Part shown: in pieces, positions 54,588 to 64,000 of the stretch
Layout of the letters: each line of letters starts with the position of its first letter
Numbering within the stretch: the stretch's first letter is position 1
From: Cylindrodendrum hubeiense
Lineage: Eukaryota; Ascomycota; Sordariomycetes; Hypocreales; Nectriaceae
Assembly (NCBI GenBank): GCA_014621425.1
Contig: JAANBB010000030.1
Location: 62,001-126,000 of the forward strand
Length of the DNA: 64,000 bases
Reading direction: 5' to 3'
Translations under genes and position numbers: made by a program
Notes under the pieces: generated by a model
Databases searched by the model: none
What the model saw: only the letters and a program-made list of their open reading frames with translations
Told to the model about the DNA's origin: nothing

Positions 54588-56328
54588 ATGACACCCCACA
54601 CAATGACTCGACGATCTCTTACATCTTCCTCTCCACCCGAGCCTGCATCTCATGATATCTCAGGCAGTGTTTTTTTCATCTCCTCGTCCGGCAGAGTCCT
54701 CCAGCTGCCGATTCCGAGTATCTCTGCACGCGACCCATTGACATGGAGTTGGAAAAAGAGAGTTGGCGCTTTTGTGGCCCTTCAGTTTTATTCCGTAGTC
54801 TCATCTTTTGAAATAACTATACTTGGCGTTCTGGCCCAAGCTATGAACCATGAATTCACATCTGAGGTAATTAATGCATCCCGTTGGCTAACACACGGTT
54901 GGAAATTCACTGATTAGTTCTAGGCTATGAAGCCCTTCAACCTGGCGTCTTTATCGTCAGCTATGACACTCTTCACAGGACTTGGATACCTTTTGAGCAT
55001 TCCCATTTCAACCTCAGTTGGTCGACGACCGGTCTTTCTAGCAGCTGCGACACTGACTACCGCCTCCACCTTATGGGCTGGAGTAAGCGGAGATTTTATT
55101 CAGCTCCTTGTCTCCATTTGCCTGCAGGCAATCGCTGTTGGTGGCGCAATTAGCATGGTGTGGAGACTCCCAGCACGCCCCTTGTGCAAGTGTTAACGTA
55201 CTGTTCCAGTGCCAACTGATGATCCTCGACGCCACATTCATTCACGAACGCCCTTTTGCTCTTTCAATATATTGGTGCTCGGGCAGTGCCATCATGAAGC
55301 TTTTCCTGGTAGTTTTACCGTTCACAACCGACCTGCAGACGCAGTGGCGGCCTGTTTACGAGGTTTGGCTTGGCTTGTGTATCCTATCCCTCGTATTAAG
55401 CCTGCTCTTCGTACCTGAGACATTCTTCCTCCGCCCACCGGTGGCTCTGGATGGACGTGTCTTGATGCAAAGTGGCACGGAAACTGTTCGCATCTATGAC
55501 GGCTGGGATGATCTCCCTTGCGACACGGATATGAAGCCGTTGCCAGACGTGCCTCGCACGAATACCATTGTCAACCGACTCAAGATTACTCGAGCAGCCG
55601 GGACTACGTGGAGTTCCTTGCCAGCTGCATACATGCAAATGCTACTGTGCCTGTGCAATCCACTCATCCTCTGGGTTGCTCTACTCAGTGCATCAATTCT
55701 GACTGGGATCATCCTTCTGAACCTTACCCAGCCTGCTATTCTGGCTAGTCCACCATGGAATGAGGATCCTGAAAGGGTGAGCATATATCTTGGCGTGAGC
55801 GGTATTTTCGGCTCTCTGCTCGCGCTGCCCGCTACAGGACCGCTCATTACATGGTCAACCCGATACTTTGCTCTACGGAGCAACGGCACTCGTCACGCTG
55901 AAGTTTATTTGCCCGGCTTCATACCTCCCGTGCTATCCGCATCTGTCAGCATTGGATTATTTTATCTGGTGCTGCGAAATGAGTGGTCTTCATTATGGCA
56001 CTACGCGGCTTCAGCGTTAAGCATCTTCAGCTACGCGTCAGGGAATGTGGCATTCGTGCTGTGGATGACGGAAGCATTCCCAAACTTGGCGGCAGCTGCA
56101 CTGGCGCTGTTCATGTTTTTCGCGAACATGGTCAGTTTCGGGGCAGGGACCTTGGTATTGACAGCTGTGAACAATCGGAGCATTGAAATACCAAGTTTAG
56201 TCATCATGGGGTTGATTCTGGGGCTGGGGGTTATCGCAGTGCCTATGTCCTTCTGGGGAAAGACTGCGAGGCAGTATATGCACGGGAAGTGGGGTTCTAT
56301 GGAGAAAACGGCTTTGCGGCCGCAGTAG
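54588..56328 (+). CDS. MFS transporter, DHA1-like
   Basis: Three exons: 54588-54866, 54924-55157, 55210-56328; introns 57 and 52 nt; 543 residues. Ser-rich N-tail, then LPIPSISARDPLTWSWKKR just before helix 1, which is typical of fungal drug:H+ antiporter (DHA1) relatives. Helix 2-3 loop GRRPVFL (motif A), a loop FVPETFFLRPPV after helix 6, and a long central loop. No substrate motif recognised. The start is uncertain: the first ATG in this frame is 54588, but another ATG at 54565 opens a short overlapping frame, and an additional 5' intron is possible. Its neighbour downstream is a secreted flavoenzyme; no biosynthetic backbone enzyme is nearby. Confidence 0.85.
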
Positions 56329-57100
56329 AGGAATATTCTGTGAAGCAAGAGCACTAAATGAAGAATATTCCACGACCGATCAATTTCCTTCCCTTAACAT
56401 CTGACCCTGAGCTAAACATATACGCTCTCCAACCTACATCTGACTCATAAAACATGACCAGATATTACGTTATCATTTGGCGTGAAATTCCTAGTCACCC
56501 TGCTAATCTCCGTGGCTTATATGCTCACGAAGCAGCAGTGTGACACTTGGGAGCGAGGCGCTAGTACCACATGCTGACTGGCACAATAAGTCGTCATGCA
56601 ATGAGGAATAAACGTATTTAGATGTGGTTAACAATATCCGTACAGCCACTTACAGAGGTGGCACTCGATATTTCTCCCTGCTTTATGCGCTTCATCGTCA
56701 GTCTGACCCGGGCTTGACCACCTCACGGGTGGCGTCCCATGCCGTCCAGTGAGTGAGGGAGAGCGTCAACAATGTCTCAGCTAGAGTCAGCATCGCTAAG
56801 GACTAGTGAAGCTAGCATCAAATAATTAAACCTTATTGGATCTTCTCCGCAACTAATTTGTAATGATCAAGGATGCATCCCTGTAGGCGAACAACGACGT
56901 CAAAGCTAAACTCTCACTCCGGAAGTTCGGATGCTGGGTAAGGGAGGAAAGCGAGGCGGAGTAGCGTAATTACATCATCCATATATTGCGAGATCCCCAT
57001 GACACTTATTGGCGGGTTCTGTTTTTCTCAGCCAGTGGTCAGTTAACACCTTGATATTTGGCCGTCTCTTACCTTGTAATTTTCTCTTTCAGCAGCCATC
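56329..57100. other. Intergenic, 0.77 kb
   Basis: 3' flank of the MFS gene and promoter of the FAD enzyme gene. No gene seen. Confidence 0.45.
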
Positions 57101-58531
57101 ATGATGCGATTGTCACACCTTCGTTTTGCGATCTGGGCTTCGTGCCTCTCGCACGTCACTGCCTCGTCCTGCAAAGCGCCTATTCCATCCATCGAGGTCG
57201 ATGTCGCCATTATCGGAGGTGGTTCAAGCGGAATCCACGCCGCAATCCAGCTCAAGGACGCCGGTGCATCAGTTCTCGTGATTGAGAAAAAGTCGCAGAT
57301 CGGAGGCCACGCAGAAACTTATACCAACCCGGACACAGGCATCCCGGCCAATGTCGGCGTCGTCGTATTCGAGGATACCAAAATTGTACAAACGTACTTC
57401 GACCGCCTGGGAGTTGCCACGACCAAGATCAACCCATCTGCCAGCGCCACGCAGTCCAAGTCTTATGACTTCTCGCTGGGCTTTCCAATTCCGGCACAGA
57501 GTGCCGCAGAGGCAGGTGCCGCTCAACAAGCTATCGCAAATGCAATTGGGGCCTACTCCCAGAACGTTCTCTCCAAGTACTCATGGATCGACCAGGGGTA
57601 TCTCATCCCCGAGCCCATCCCCGAAGAGCTTACCCTGCCTTTTGCGCAGTTCGCCCAAAAGTACAACTTCAGCGCCCTCCTGCCCGTCATGAGTCAGTTT
57701 AACTGGTATCCTGGAAACATTTCAACCATACCTGCTATTTATGGTATTAAGAACTTCGGACCGGGCCTACTCAGTAGTTTTACGGGCGAGTTTATTATCC
57801 CGGCATCTGGTGACACGCGAAGCCTTTACCGTGCCGCCGCAACTGAGCTGGGCGACAGTGTGCTACTTAATTCAACGATCCTCCATGTTGATCGCCAGCA
57901 CAAAAGCTACGTCTCTTTGATTGTGCAGCAGCCCAACCAGCCCCCAAAGCATATCAAAGCCCGTAAGTTGATCGTGGCCGCCCCCCAGACACTGAAAAAC
58001 ATTGGCTCTTTCGATCTTTCCACTCAAGAGCACAAGCTGTTCTCCAAGTTTTTCTCTATCGGCTATGTGGCCGGCGTTGCCAACATTCCAGGACTCAACG
58101 GGAGTCTCCTGAACGTTGGAGCCCTGACCCCTTACAACACGCCTGTTATCCCTGGAAGTAACGGATACCAGTCCTCGGGATCGCCCAACCAATTCCTCCT
58201 TGGCGTGGCCTTCGACAACTCCGATTATACCCAAGCCGATGCTGAGGCTGTCATCCGCAGGGAGCTTCAAACGCTTGCTGCTGTGGGTGCAGTACCGGCC
58301 GACTCATCGCAGAAGGTTACCTTCCCCTACATCTCGGATCATGCCCCTTTCAACCTCCGTGTGTCAAGCAACGAGATTGGGGCTGGGTTCTACAACGAGC
58401 TTCTAAGCTTGGAAGGCTCGCGCAACACTTATTGGACTGGCGCTGCGTTCGCTGGCCACAACAGTGGCTTGATCTGGAATTGGAATGAGGGAACTGTATT
58501 GCCCGCCTTGAAGAAGGATCTTGGCCTTTAA
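57101..58531 (+). CDS. Secreted FAD-dependent oxidoreductase (CpaO-like)
   Basis: Single exon, 476 residues. Signal peptide 1 to about 23 (either Met1 or Met2 may start). The FAD-binding fold follows: VDVAIIGGGSSGIHAAIQL, with GGGSSG as the GxGxxG site, then VLVIEKKSQIGGHAETY, the usual second motif of amine-oxidase-type flavoproteins. IVAAPQTLKNIG and the C-terminal YWTGAAFAGHNSGLIWNWNEG bind the FAD tail. The layout resembles beta-cyclopiazonate dehydrogenase (CpaO) and related fungal FAD enzymes. Several N-glycosylation sequons (NFS, NIS, NGS) agree with secretion. Substrate unknown. Confidence 0.88.
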   Translation: MMRLSHLRFAIWASCLSHVTASSCKAPIPSIEVDVAIIGGGSSGIHAAIQLKDAGASVLVIEKKSQIGGHAETYTNPDTGIPANVGVVVFEDTKIVQTYFDRLGVATTKINPSASATQSKSYDFSLGFPIPAQSAAEAGAAQQAIANAIGAYSQNVLSKYSWIDQGYLIPEPIPEELTLPFAQFAQKYNFSALLPVMSQFNWYPGNISTIPAIYGIKNFGPGLLSSFTGEFIIPASGDTRSLYRAAATELGDSVLLNSTILHVDRQHKSYVSLIVQQPNQPPKHIKARKLIVAAPQTLKNIGSFDLSTQEHKLFSKFFSIGYVAGVANIPGLNGSLLNVGALTPYNTPVIPGSNGYQSSGSPNQFLLGVAFDNSDYTQADAEAVIRRELQTLAAVGAVPADSSQKVTFPYISDHAPFNLRVSSNEIGAGFYNELLSLEGSRNTYWTGAAFAGHNSGLIWNWNEGTVLPALKKDLGL

Positions 58532-60858
58532 GCATTGCCTCTATCTGGTATTTTGAGATTTGGATTAGTCTAGTAAGACAAAGTTGCAAACATTTCTCAC
58601 ATCTCTTTCTTCCACGCAAGATTCTAATGCGTTAATGTTATTCTTGACGGGTTGCAGTTCGGGGCATAATATGGATAGTAGTCTAGATCAGTCATCTAAT
58701 CACTCTTGCATCAATCACAAGGAAACTTCATGTGGTAAAAGTAGTTACTCCGATCCGCCCATGTTAGAGGTCATCATCGGTTCCTGTATGGATGCCTAGG
58801 TTATTGAGCAGGGGAGCCTAAGGCGGCCAAACTCACCCAATCCCCAGGATCGCGCGATTAGTCGGAAAGCTGGAGTAAAATACACATTTTTATCTCAACC
58901 CATCTTCTAGCGTAACTCTTAAAAGACTCCATACACCTCTTCTTTAGAATAATACATTTATTGTAGATTTCTAACTATACCCGGCTTTATCTTTAATAGG
59001 ATTGTATCTACTAAATAACTCTGCTTACAACCCCGGAGTCCATTCCTGGATTTCCACTTCTCCTTTTCTAATCTCCTGAGTTCTATCGAGGTATTTGTAT
59101 TTAGTTACTAGAGAATCAAGGTGGGACATTCTTTGACTTTATGCTCTTATTTAGTGCACTATATGATTCCCGTTTCGATTCTCGTTCCATCATTCAACCG
59201 TCGTTTGGATATCCTTTGCTTCCAGGTTTCCATGATCAAAGGTATTTTGCAGGTTGCACTTGTGGTACACGAAAGTATCAGATCGGAAGGGTGAGGGATG
59301 CAATTGATGATGATGGAAACTCTCGATTTATTTCCTATCTAAGAGTCCTACAGTAGGTTTGTTATGCCAACTAAGAGGAAGGAAAAGTCCGGTGTCAGGT
59401 CTTTAATATCTTGCGATATCAGTCACGGCGGTCCTTCGGGTGGATTACAGAAGGTCCGGTTTGTCTTTGCTCGCCTAGGCTTCACATTGCCAATATTAGG
59501 GTACGAAATCGATCGATATCCTCCATTTCACCTCACAGAAAGAATCTAAGCCTCAGACCCTCGAAGCCATCGGACATCTGGAAGGAGGATAATATGTGTA
59601 AGTAGTCAACTTTTGCCTCTCATTCATTGCTCGAATTGTTCGTCACTTCGATAATAACCCCAAATTGCCTGTATGGGCTACCCCAAGGAGTTCCCCGAGT
59701 CGCTGCCATTGGATTCTTGTTATTGGACGGGCTACGCGTTGGCTTCATTGGACTTCTCAAAGGTTGACACTAGGTTGCTATTATGAACGTATTGGTGATT
59801 GCAATGACGATCTCCTATCACATTTATTGGACTGCACCAAAGATGGTTCCAGGTTTCTGTCATTGAACTGCACGTCTTACTCCGAGGTTGTGCCTTGAGG
59901 AACGAAAGGGCTGTGAACGCGCCGAACGCTGGTGCGCATGGCAGGAAGGATTGAGAGAGTTCACTTCCTTTACGCAGCGGCCATGACCACAGCTCAAGGG
60001 CTCCGGCCACGATCGAAGCCTAGTACCCTGACCGACTGGGCAGCTGCGATAGCAGCAGGGAATCAGGACAGACTAAGGGAGTCAACGACACTACTACGAC
60101 CCTTATATCTAATATAATGCTAACTCAGACTTTGAAGCAGGTATAACTATCACAAACAATAGTAATCACGACACCAGTTTCAATGCAGGTGAGAAGAGTG
60201 AGGGAAGCAGGTGAATAGCCGTAACATAGATGGTAGGTATAGTGATAGTGTGAGATTAATTTCTGAGCCTTCCAACTCCCGTGGCCGCCTAGCCCATTTA
60301 TACCCCTCCACCGCCCCGTCGGAGACCAGCCGCAGCTTAGCCCGCGTTTACCACCCATCTCATTGGTGCACGTGGCAGTTGGTGGGCTTCGGCTTCGGCC
60401 ATAACCTTCCAAGTTTCCATATATACCTTGACCACTGTGTCTTGGTATTTAGGTGTCTTGGTCACAGTATTTCGGTACCTATCTTGGCCTCCAGGTCTTA
60501 GATACCTTCATCTAGGTCTGCGGAGCCAGCGGGTCGGTCAGCCACAAGCCCGAGTCGCTGACAGTCACGAATGAAGGCTTCTGCAGACCCCGGGCTAAGG
60601 GCCCCAGATTCAAGCTACAGCTGAAGACAGCTAAAGCTTTAAGACCTTCGTTTTCTAGTTTATGGAATAAACCAGAAATGATGTCTCAATGTGCTACATT
60701 TTCTACGTAAGGAGGGACTCTACCACGTGGCCTATACTAAATTTATGCTATTGTGCTCTCTCTGATTTTTCATTAACTAATATTATCTATCCTAGATTGT
60801 GTTTTATAAACTTGAGTATATTGTCGTATTTGATCTAGGAACCTTTTCAACCCTAGTT
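58532..60858. other. Gene-poor stretch, 2.3 kb
   Basis: 3' flank of the FAD gene and of the NACHT gene. Contains repeat copy B (59296-59387). No frame has protein character. Confidence 0.45.
59296..59387. repeat. Dispersed repeat, copy B
   Basis: Partner of 52384-52456 on the same strand: GATGCAATTGAT, TTTCCTATCTAAGAGTCCTACAG and CTAAGAGGAA in the same order. Confidence 0.5.
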
Positions 60859-63800
60859 TCACTCCTCCCCGATATCACCGCCCCTAATACCAGAAATCCC
60901 GTCATCGATATACAGAGGCTGCTCCCTCCAGTCGAATCCATCCTGGAAGGAAATGTCATGGTCAAAGCCTACATCTATTGACACTCCGTCCTGTTGATGC
61001 TGCATCAGGTCTTTGATGATGTTCACGATGTTCTCGTGGTCTTCTTCCCTTGCCTTCTGTAGGCATGTCTCTAGTTCAGACCGTGAAAGAAATAACTTCG
61101 GGTAGGAAAGGATCATTTCCGCAGCTGAAGGTAAATTATGCTTTAGGGCGTGGAGAATCAACGAATGCTTTCGAATCTCGGGGTTTCCTGTAGCCAAAAA
61201 CAGTTCAATAATATGGTCTGAACTGCCTCCCTTGTGCGTATCTATGGCGGATTCAATACAGCCCGCATCGACTGCACGATCAAATCCGTTTTCCAGAAGA
61301 AACTTCACTAAGGAAACTTGACCACTTCGAGAAGCCACAATAAGGACCCTGGAAGGTCCACGCGGTCCTAAAACATCGCCAGGACCTCTTGAATCTAAAA
61401 ACAATCTAACAATATCCTCTCTACCTTCATCAACAGCATTTTCAAAAGCTGTCTGTTCATAAACGTCGCGCTGGGCTGGTTGAATTCTGTCATGTTTGAG
61501 GAGCAGTCTGGCCACATCTAGATGTCCAGCAACCACACTTGCATGTAGTGCAGTCCGCCTGTTTAATCCCTTTGAAGGTTTATAATTGACATCTGCGCCT
61601 CGGGAAAGCAGAAGCCCACAGGTGTTGACGTGACCGTTCTGGGCCGCTAGATACAATGGCGTCAGACAATTGATGTCTGCTGACCGTTTACCTCTTGGGA
61701 CATTGGCGTCCTGTCCAGAGTCGAGACAGGTTTCCACGCCTCGATTATCTCCGGATTTGGCGGCAGACCAAATATCCATGGGTTTCTTTTGCCTCGATTT
61801 TGGGAATCGAATTTCATCACTCTCTTCAACATGCCAAGTGCTCTGGTGTGTTTTCAGGGCTGATTGCGAATGGAACCCTATGCTGGATATGAGGCAGTTC
61901 TCCAAATTGCAGGTGAATGGAAGATCATGGCGATTGATATGCTTTTGGCGTTCTTCAACAGTCTCAAAGTCTCCTGCAAAAAAGTCGCACCAAGGTTTGG
62001 AACACTTCAACGTCGTTCCCACTCCGTGAAAGAAAGTAAAAGAGTCATCTGTTCCTCCAATAAGAGAAAAGTCTGTTTGAAGTTTTCCGATTTGGTGACG
62101 AATCAAAGTCGTCCGAAGTTCAATGTTCAAACGTGCGTTACGATCACGACCGTGTTCTGGCAGGCTTTTGAACGCTTCGATCAATTTAATCGTGTCATTT
62201 GAGTTATAATTCTCGAGTGATTCAGCCCGACTGACGTAACTGCCGAGGAAGTCTCTGATATGGTTCATACAGTGGATGAATTGAGTAGATTCCAAGTTGT
62301 CAGAGGACTCAATAATGACCGCCTGCGCATGATCATACCAAAACTGAACAGCATAGTCATGAAGAGCGTAGTACCCAGTGATTGCATGCAATTCAATTTC
62401 CTGAGGATCAATCCCAACTTTAAAAGGATGAGATGTGAGGTATTGGCAACAAAATGTTGAGAACTTAAGGCATTCGCGGCTTAAATCAATTGGCTGGGTC
62501 TCAAGCAGATATCTATCGACAGAAGTTAGCGTAGCTCGGTTAAGTGGCAGGAGCAACTGACTTTCGGGCTGATTCATGGACGATTCGAATGTAATATTCC
62601 GAGTCCATTGATCCTTTGGCGATATGATGGGTATCGACAAGTGAGCCACAAAGATCTTTGCTGCTGACCAGTAGGCGTTCATCATAATCTGCCTTTCCTT
62701 CTGCCGGGTCAATACAGAAGAAAGCTTGAATTTCTCTCCATCGAAGTACCCTTTTGGCGTAGACTATTAAACCAAGCACTTTAGTCGCATCTTCGCGTTC
62801 CGGTGGCGATGAGTGTTCCATGATGCGGGCAACTACTCGCCTGTATCCGGAGAGCGAACAATGGTCAATAAATGAAATAAACGGGACAGACTCACTCACG
62901 CATTCTCAATCCCGTGGGGAAATATTTCTGGCTTGATCTCTTGCCGCAAGCGAGAAAGCCTTGTTTGACCAAGGAGGTTCTCTAAGACTACTCGTGCGTA
63001 GAGAAACATGCCTGCTATTTTAGCAAGGGACAACCTCCAGAATGTGATAGCTTACCCTTTGCCTCTCTTGTGACAAGCGAGAAGATTTCTCGCTCCATTT
63101 TCTCACCTTCTTCTCGAGATGAGGACGCCTTAAAGAATTTGGTGGTAATCCGCTTGCAGAATTCCCGACAGTAGTGCTGTATATCATCCACATGTGCAGA
63201 TGTCTCCAAAGCAATCGCGGGTTGTTGACTGAGCTGACAGTCCAACACACCATCTCGTTGGCCCGAGAAGATAACACGCAGTGCGTTATCAGGATTACTT
63301 AGAACTTTACCCACCAAGGATAGAAATAATTCAACTATCTTTTCAGTTTCCCCTTTCAGACATTCGTCCAGACCATCAAGAACAACGTATGAAATCTTGT
63401 AACTCTCAAGCGCCGTTTTGACCAAAGCCTCAAGGCTCATCGTAGTTCTTAGGTTGACTCCTTCCACCGTCGAGATTTCATCGAATAAATGGCTAGAGAG
63501 TGGTGGGTTTTGGTTCAAAAGCTGTTCAAAAAGGGCACGCAAGAGGCTGTTGTAGGTATCATTCTGCTGATACTTAAAATAGAAGTACCCAACAAAGATC
63601 TGCCCATGAGCGGTGCGTTTATCGCGGAGAAGTCTTTCGATCACAGTCGACATTAAAGTCGTTTTACCTATAAAAGATTAGGCTTGGTATTACTTTAACA
63701 TTGTAACGTATCTTACCAGCCCCCGGTATGCCATGAACATACAAGATCTTGTGGCAAGGAAAGTCATTCTCTAACCATGACTGAAAGGACGGTTCGTGAA

Positions 63801-64000
63801 AAATCCACTGGCCCGATGTGCTGCCATTCCGGTCCTCCGTCGAGACTTCCTGATCAAATTCATAGTTAGGGCTTTGCAATTTGTCTTTAATCTCGCGCAT
63901 TCGAAATCGATGCCTCTTGAGGTCATCCATTTCTGCCCGAACTCTTTGCTCATTATTGGCTGTAGCAATTTCTTCGCGTAGGTTCTGGATTGCGTGCAAG
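60859..64000 (-). CDS. NACHT-ankyrin (NLR-like) protein, N-terminus beyond right edge
   Basis: Five exons seen: from the edge to 63717, 63667-63056, 63014-62900, 62840-62562, 62512-60859; introns 41-59 nt, all in phase. After a helical start (REEIATANNEQRVRAEMDDL), the NACHT domain shows Walker A GIPGAGKTT across the first intron and Walker B VVLDGLDE. The winged-helix-like region IVHESARKYLLETQPIDLS spans the fourth intron (donor GTCAGT). Next is a Cys/His block, CSKPWCDFFAGDFETVEERQ and CNLENCL then HQSTWH, like paired C2H2 fingers. It ends in about four ankyrin repeats (NCLTPLYLAAQNGHVNTC, RRTALHASVVAGHLDVARL). Such fungal NLR-like proteins act in non-self recognition and cell death. The first residues and any N-terminal effector domain (HET, patatin, PNP) are outside the window. 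Confidence 0.9.

Noticed and set aside
50706..58531. Secondary-metabolite cluster (SDR, MFS, FAD oxidoreductase)
   Set aside because: No PKS, NRPS, terpene or DMATS backbone gene and a 3.1-kb gene-free gap between members.
1..64000. tRNA or rRNA genes, intact transposase or reverse transcriptase
   Set aside because: No A-box/B-box pair, rRNA core or transposon protein motif was found on either strand by eye.

Overview
This window is nuclear DNA from a filamentous ascomycete (Pezizomycotina); I cannot name the genus. The evidence is many short GT-AG introns (about 41-85 nt, often with a CTAAC-like branch point), three HET-domain genes, Zn2Cys6 regulators, RTA1, CFEM and CBM1 families, and no operons. 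I rebuilt 27 well-supported protein genes plus one weak candidate. Exon joins were chosen so that splice sites, reading phase and family motifs all agree. I saw no rRNA, tRNA, intact transposon or CRISPR array.

Layout. 0-9 kb: a HET gene cut by the left edge, a secreted CBM1-expansin, a second HET gene, and a Fen2/pantothenate-type MFS transporter. 9-16 kb: a Zn2Cys6 regulator, a degenerate kinase-like protein, a GNAT acetyltransferase and a secreted protein of unknown function. 17-21 kb: a secreted GH24 lysozyme with all three catalytic residues and a 1002-residue HET protein. 22-33 kb: two paralogous Zn2Cys6 regulators enclose a sterol-glucosyltransferase-like enzyme and two RTA1-family membrane proteins, a possible lipid/sterol-response neighbourhood. 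33-37 kb: a small acidic protein of unknown function, an SDR and a small secreted CVNH-like protein. 37-41 kb: a siderophore-type MFS transporter and a CFEM GPI-type protein are divergently transcribed; between them lie two inverted copies of the iron-repressor (SreA-type GATA) motif ATCAGATAA. This is the most persuasive regulatory unit here. The transporter appears to carry a 1-nt frameshift. 43-51 kb: a Myb/SANT-like DNA-binding protein, a GABA/amino-acid permease, a third RTA1 protein and a second SDR. 54-58 kb: a DHA1-type MFS transporter and a secreted FAD oxidoreductase. 60.9-64 kb: a NACHT-ankyrin (NLR-like) protein running off the right edge.

Themes: self/non-self recognition genes (three HET plus one NLR-like), secreted proteins acting on walls or microbes (expansin, lysozyme, CFEM, CVNH-like), and transporters. 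The intergenic DNA holds several diverged repeats whose copies differ largely by C/T and G/A changes, as expected after repeat-induced point mutation (RIP).
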